In this document: piece after piece, positions 12,822-14,376 of the stretch
Layout of the letters: the number at the start of each line of letters is the position of its first letter
Position numbering within the stretch: the stretch's first letter is position 1
Assembly: GCA_046290435.1 (NCBI GenBank)
Contig: JBKAGO010000016.1
Span: forward strand, 1-14,376
Length of the DNA: 14,376 bases
Direction of reading: 5' to 3'
Source: CAVQUE01 sp046290435
GTDB lineage: Bacteria > Actinomycetota > Acidimicrobiia > Acidimicrobiales > UBA8592
Program-made: the position numbers and the translations under genes
The notes under the pieces: generated by a model
What the model saw: the letters and a program-made list of their open reading frames with translations, nothing else
Databases searched by the model: none
What the model was told of the DNA's origin: nothing

Positions 12822-14006
12822 ATGGCCGTTTCGATCGAGCATCTCCGTCCCGGCGACGAACCTGCCCGCCTCGAGCTCGGCGGGCAGGCATTCGGCTCCC
12901 GACGCCCGTACGACCCGGCGTGGGAGACACCGGGCGACGATGTCGTCGCCGCCTACGAGGGCGACCGGCTCATCGGTGCGGCGGCGATGATGCCCGGCGG
13001 CCAGTGGTTCGGGGGGCGTCCGGTACCGGGTCCGGGCGTGTCGGGTGTGAGCGTCGCTCCCGACCGCCGAGGCCGCGGCCTCGGGCGGGCGCTGATGACC
13101 GAGCTCCTCTCGCTGGCCCGTGCACGTGGGGCGGCCATCTCGACCCTCTACCCCACCACCGCGGCCCTCTACCGGTCGGTGGGTTACGAGATCGCGGGCG
13201 ACCACGTCGAGCGATCCCTGCCCGTCGAGGCGCTCCGGAGCCGACGGAGAGGCGGCGTCGCCGTCGACGTCGAGGCGTTCGCTGCCGACGAGCTCGATGC
13301 CCTCGCGCCCGGCTACGACGCTCTGGCATCGCTGACCCCGGGGTCCATCGTGCGGGGCGATCGGTGGTGGTGGCATCGTCGCCGCCTGCTGGCCCGCAGC
13401 GACGACGTGCAGTACCTCCTGCGCCTCGACCACGAGGGCGCCGCAGGCTACGTGGTGGCGCGTGCGACGAAGTCCGATCGGCGGATCCTCGACCTGGTGG
13501 TCGACGACGTCGGTGCCGCCTCGCCCGAGGTGCTCGCGGCGCTCGGCGGCGTGCTCGCCGGTTTCGGCACCGTGGCCGGCCTGGTGCGTTCGCACCTCGC
13601 TCCGTGGATCCTGCAAGCCATGACCACCGAAGGCCAGCGCTGGAATGCGGGCGAGTCGTTCGGTTGGATGCTGCGCATCGTCGACCTCGAGAGGGCGGTC
13701 GCAGCCCGGGGTTGGCCCCCGGTCGAGGGCAGCGTCGACCTCGACATCACCGACGACACCGGCCTCGTACCGGCCGGGCCCTGGCGCCTCGTCGCCGGCG
13801 GCGACACGGTGGCGGTCGAACCCGGCGGTGCCGGCACCTGGCGCATCGGCATCGGCGATCTGGCCTCGTGGTACTCCGGGTGGCTGTCGGCGTCCCAACT
13901 CGCCCACCGGGGCCTGCTGCGCACCGACGACGGCTCGGCCGACGATCTGGCCCTGCTCGATGCCCTCGCCGCAGGCCCCTCCCCCGTCCTCGGCGAGTTC
14001 TTCTAG
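12822..14006 (+). CDS. Eis-like GNAT N-acetyltransferase
   Basis: This 394-residue protein is close to the roughly 400 residues of Eis. The first GNAT domain (about 1-130) has the acetyl-CoA motif VSGVSVAPDRRGRGLGRALM (73-92) and TLYPTTAALYRSVGYEIAG (108-126). A second degenerate GNAT domain (about 150-285) and a C-terminal sterol-carrier-like domain (about 300-394) follow. In mycobacterial Eis the C-terminal Phe carboxylate acts as base with a Tyr as acid. Here the chain also ends in Phe (GEFF), and Tyr117 or Tyr122 lies at about the right place. Eis enzymes acetylate amines, including aminoglycosides; the natural substrate here is unknown. The ATG at 12822 is supported by a TAGCGT 7 bases upstream. 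The stop codon TAG is part of the CTAG bordering the inverted-repeat element. Confidence 0.85.
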   Translation: MAVSIEHLRPGDEPARLELGGQAFGSRRPYDPAWETPGDDVVAAYEGDRLIGAAAMMPGGQWFGGRPVPGPGVSGVSVAPDRRGRGLGRALMTELLSLARARGAAISTLYPTTAALYRSVGYEIAGDHVERSLPVEALRSRRRGGVAVDVEAFAADELDALAPGYDALASLTPGSIVRGDRWWWHRRRLLARSDDVQYLLRLDHEGAAGYVVARATKSDRRILDLVVDDVGAASPEVLAALGGVLAGFGTVAGLVRSHLAPWILQAMTTEGQRWNAGESFGWMLRIVDLERAVAARGWPPVEGSVDLDITDDTGLVPAGPWRLVAGGDTVAVEPGGAGTWRIGIGDLASWYSGWLSASQLAHRGLLRTDDGSADDLALLDALAAGPSPVLGEFF

Positions 14007-14171
14007 GAGACTGCTGAGTAAGGCCGGTGCCGAGATCGGCGACCAGGCGCTGTCAATCGCAAGGCGCGGAAACCGATACTCCTTGTAGCGGAATAGAGGT
14101 TTCGGGAACGCAGCGAGTGGCGGCGGATGGGCGGCGAGATCGGTGCCATGTATTGCTCAGCAGTCTCCTAG
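14003..14171. mobile_element. MITE-like element with 16-bp perfect terminal inverted repeats
   Basis: CTAGGAGACTGCTGAG (14003-14018) is repeated exactly inverted at 14156-14171. The similarity continues imperfectly inward (YAA, then GGYRCCGA...). CTAG at both ends can be a 4-bp target duplication, giving a 161-bp element at 14007-14167; alternatively TA is the duplication. Inside is a further hairpin, GAAACC (14069-14074) with GGTTTC (14098-14103). There is no transposase. CTAG fits the YTAR target of the IS5 subgroup, but the family is not proved. It probably moves by an IS elsewhere in the genome. Confidence 0.7.
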
Positions 14172-14376
14172 CGTCGGCGAGTCGGACAAGGTCCGGATAC
14201 TCGAGGATTGCAGCGGCACCGCCAGTCACTGCGCTGCGCTCGACGGTTCCTCGGGTCAGGTCATCACCGGGAGCGTGTCGGGTCGCCGACCGGGCGTGTC
14301 TGGTTGCCGACCAGGCGCCTCGGGGCGTGCGTCGGTGTGGGGGCAGGCAGGGTCATGGGATTTCGGTGCCGTCGGG
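14172..14376. other. No recognisable gene to the right edge
   Basis: 205 bases. No frame on either strand gives a convincing protein; the longest short frame from a minus-strand ATG at 14356 has about 28 codons and no ribosome-binding site. The only structure seen is the tandem repeat at 14273-14314. Confidence 0.6.
14273..14314. repeat. Two-copy 21-bp tandem repeat with hairpin potential
   Basis: Two adjacent units beginning GCGTGTC and ending GCCGACC(g/a)G differ at three positions. The second unit forms CTGGT-TGCCG-ACCAG. In the first, the matching stem is broken by a G-G pair but GGTCG/CGACC can form. Confidence 0.6.

Noticed and set aside
14270..14356. Short minus-strand frame from ATG at 14356
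   Set aside because: About 28 codons, no ribosome-binding site, includes the tandem repeat; no support for a gene.

Overview
The window is high-GC DNA with dense, mostly minus-strand genes. Three things point to an actinobacterium: short TAnnnT -10 boxes sitting almost on the start codon, an acidic lipoprotein linker, and an Eis-like acetyltransferase beside a radical SAM/Der pair. An Acidimicrobiia-like lineage is my inference; there is no rRNA or other marker in the window to prove it.

Layout, left to right. (1) 1-2420, minus strand: an XRE/cupin regulator, then a lipoprotein substrate-binding protein of the NMT1/SsuA type, then the N-terminal part of an isopenicillin-N-synthase-like 2OG-Fe(II) oxygenase that runs off the left edge. 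This looks like an uptake and oxidation cassette for an unknown small molecule, with palindromes around its promoters. (2) 2477-7014, minus strand: a NarL-type response regulator lacking the phospho-acceptor aspartate, a processive membrane glycosyltransferase 2 (hyaluronan/cellulose-synthase-like), a membrane-anchored GH26 glycosidase with a Pro/Thr linker and an Excalibur motif, and a UDP-glucose-dehydrogenase-like protein without its NAD domain or catalytic cysteine. The last two overlap by ATGA. I read this as a synthase-dependent exopolysaccharide locus; it is the best candidate here for an undescribed system. (3) 7198-8630, minus strand: a MOSC-domain protein, tRNA-Pro(GGG) and a small zinc-ribbon membrane protein. 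(4) 8722-12663, minus strand: a membrane SpoIIE/RsbU-type PP2C phosphatase, then the conserved pair radical SAM (PDZ + DUF512) and Der GTPase, overlapping by GTGA. (5) 12822-14006, plus strand: an Eis-like GNAT, divergent from the radical SAM gene. (6) 14003-14171: a MITE-like element with 16-bp perfect inverted repeats, inserted exactly at the GNAT stop codon. The remaining 205 bases hold only a two-copy 21-bp tandem repeat.

The gene-rich parts are well supported by motifs. Several listed start codons differ from the longest ORF because ribosome-binding sites, -10 boxes or stop/start overlaps fix them. Promoter, operator and terminator calls were read by eye and are weaker. All family assignments come from recognising motifs, not from searches.
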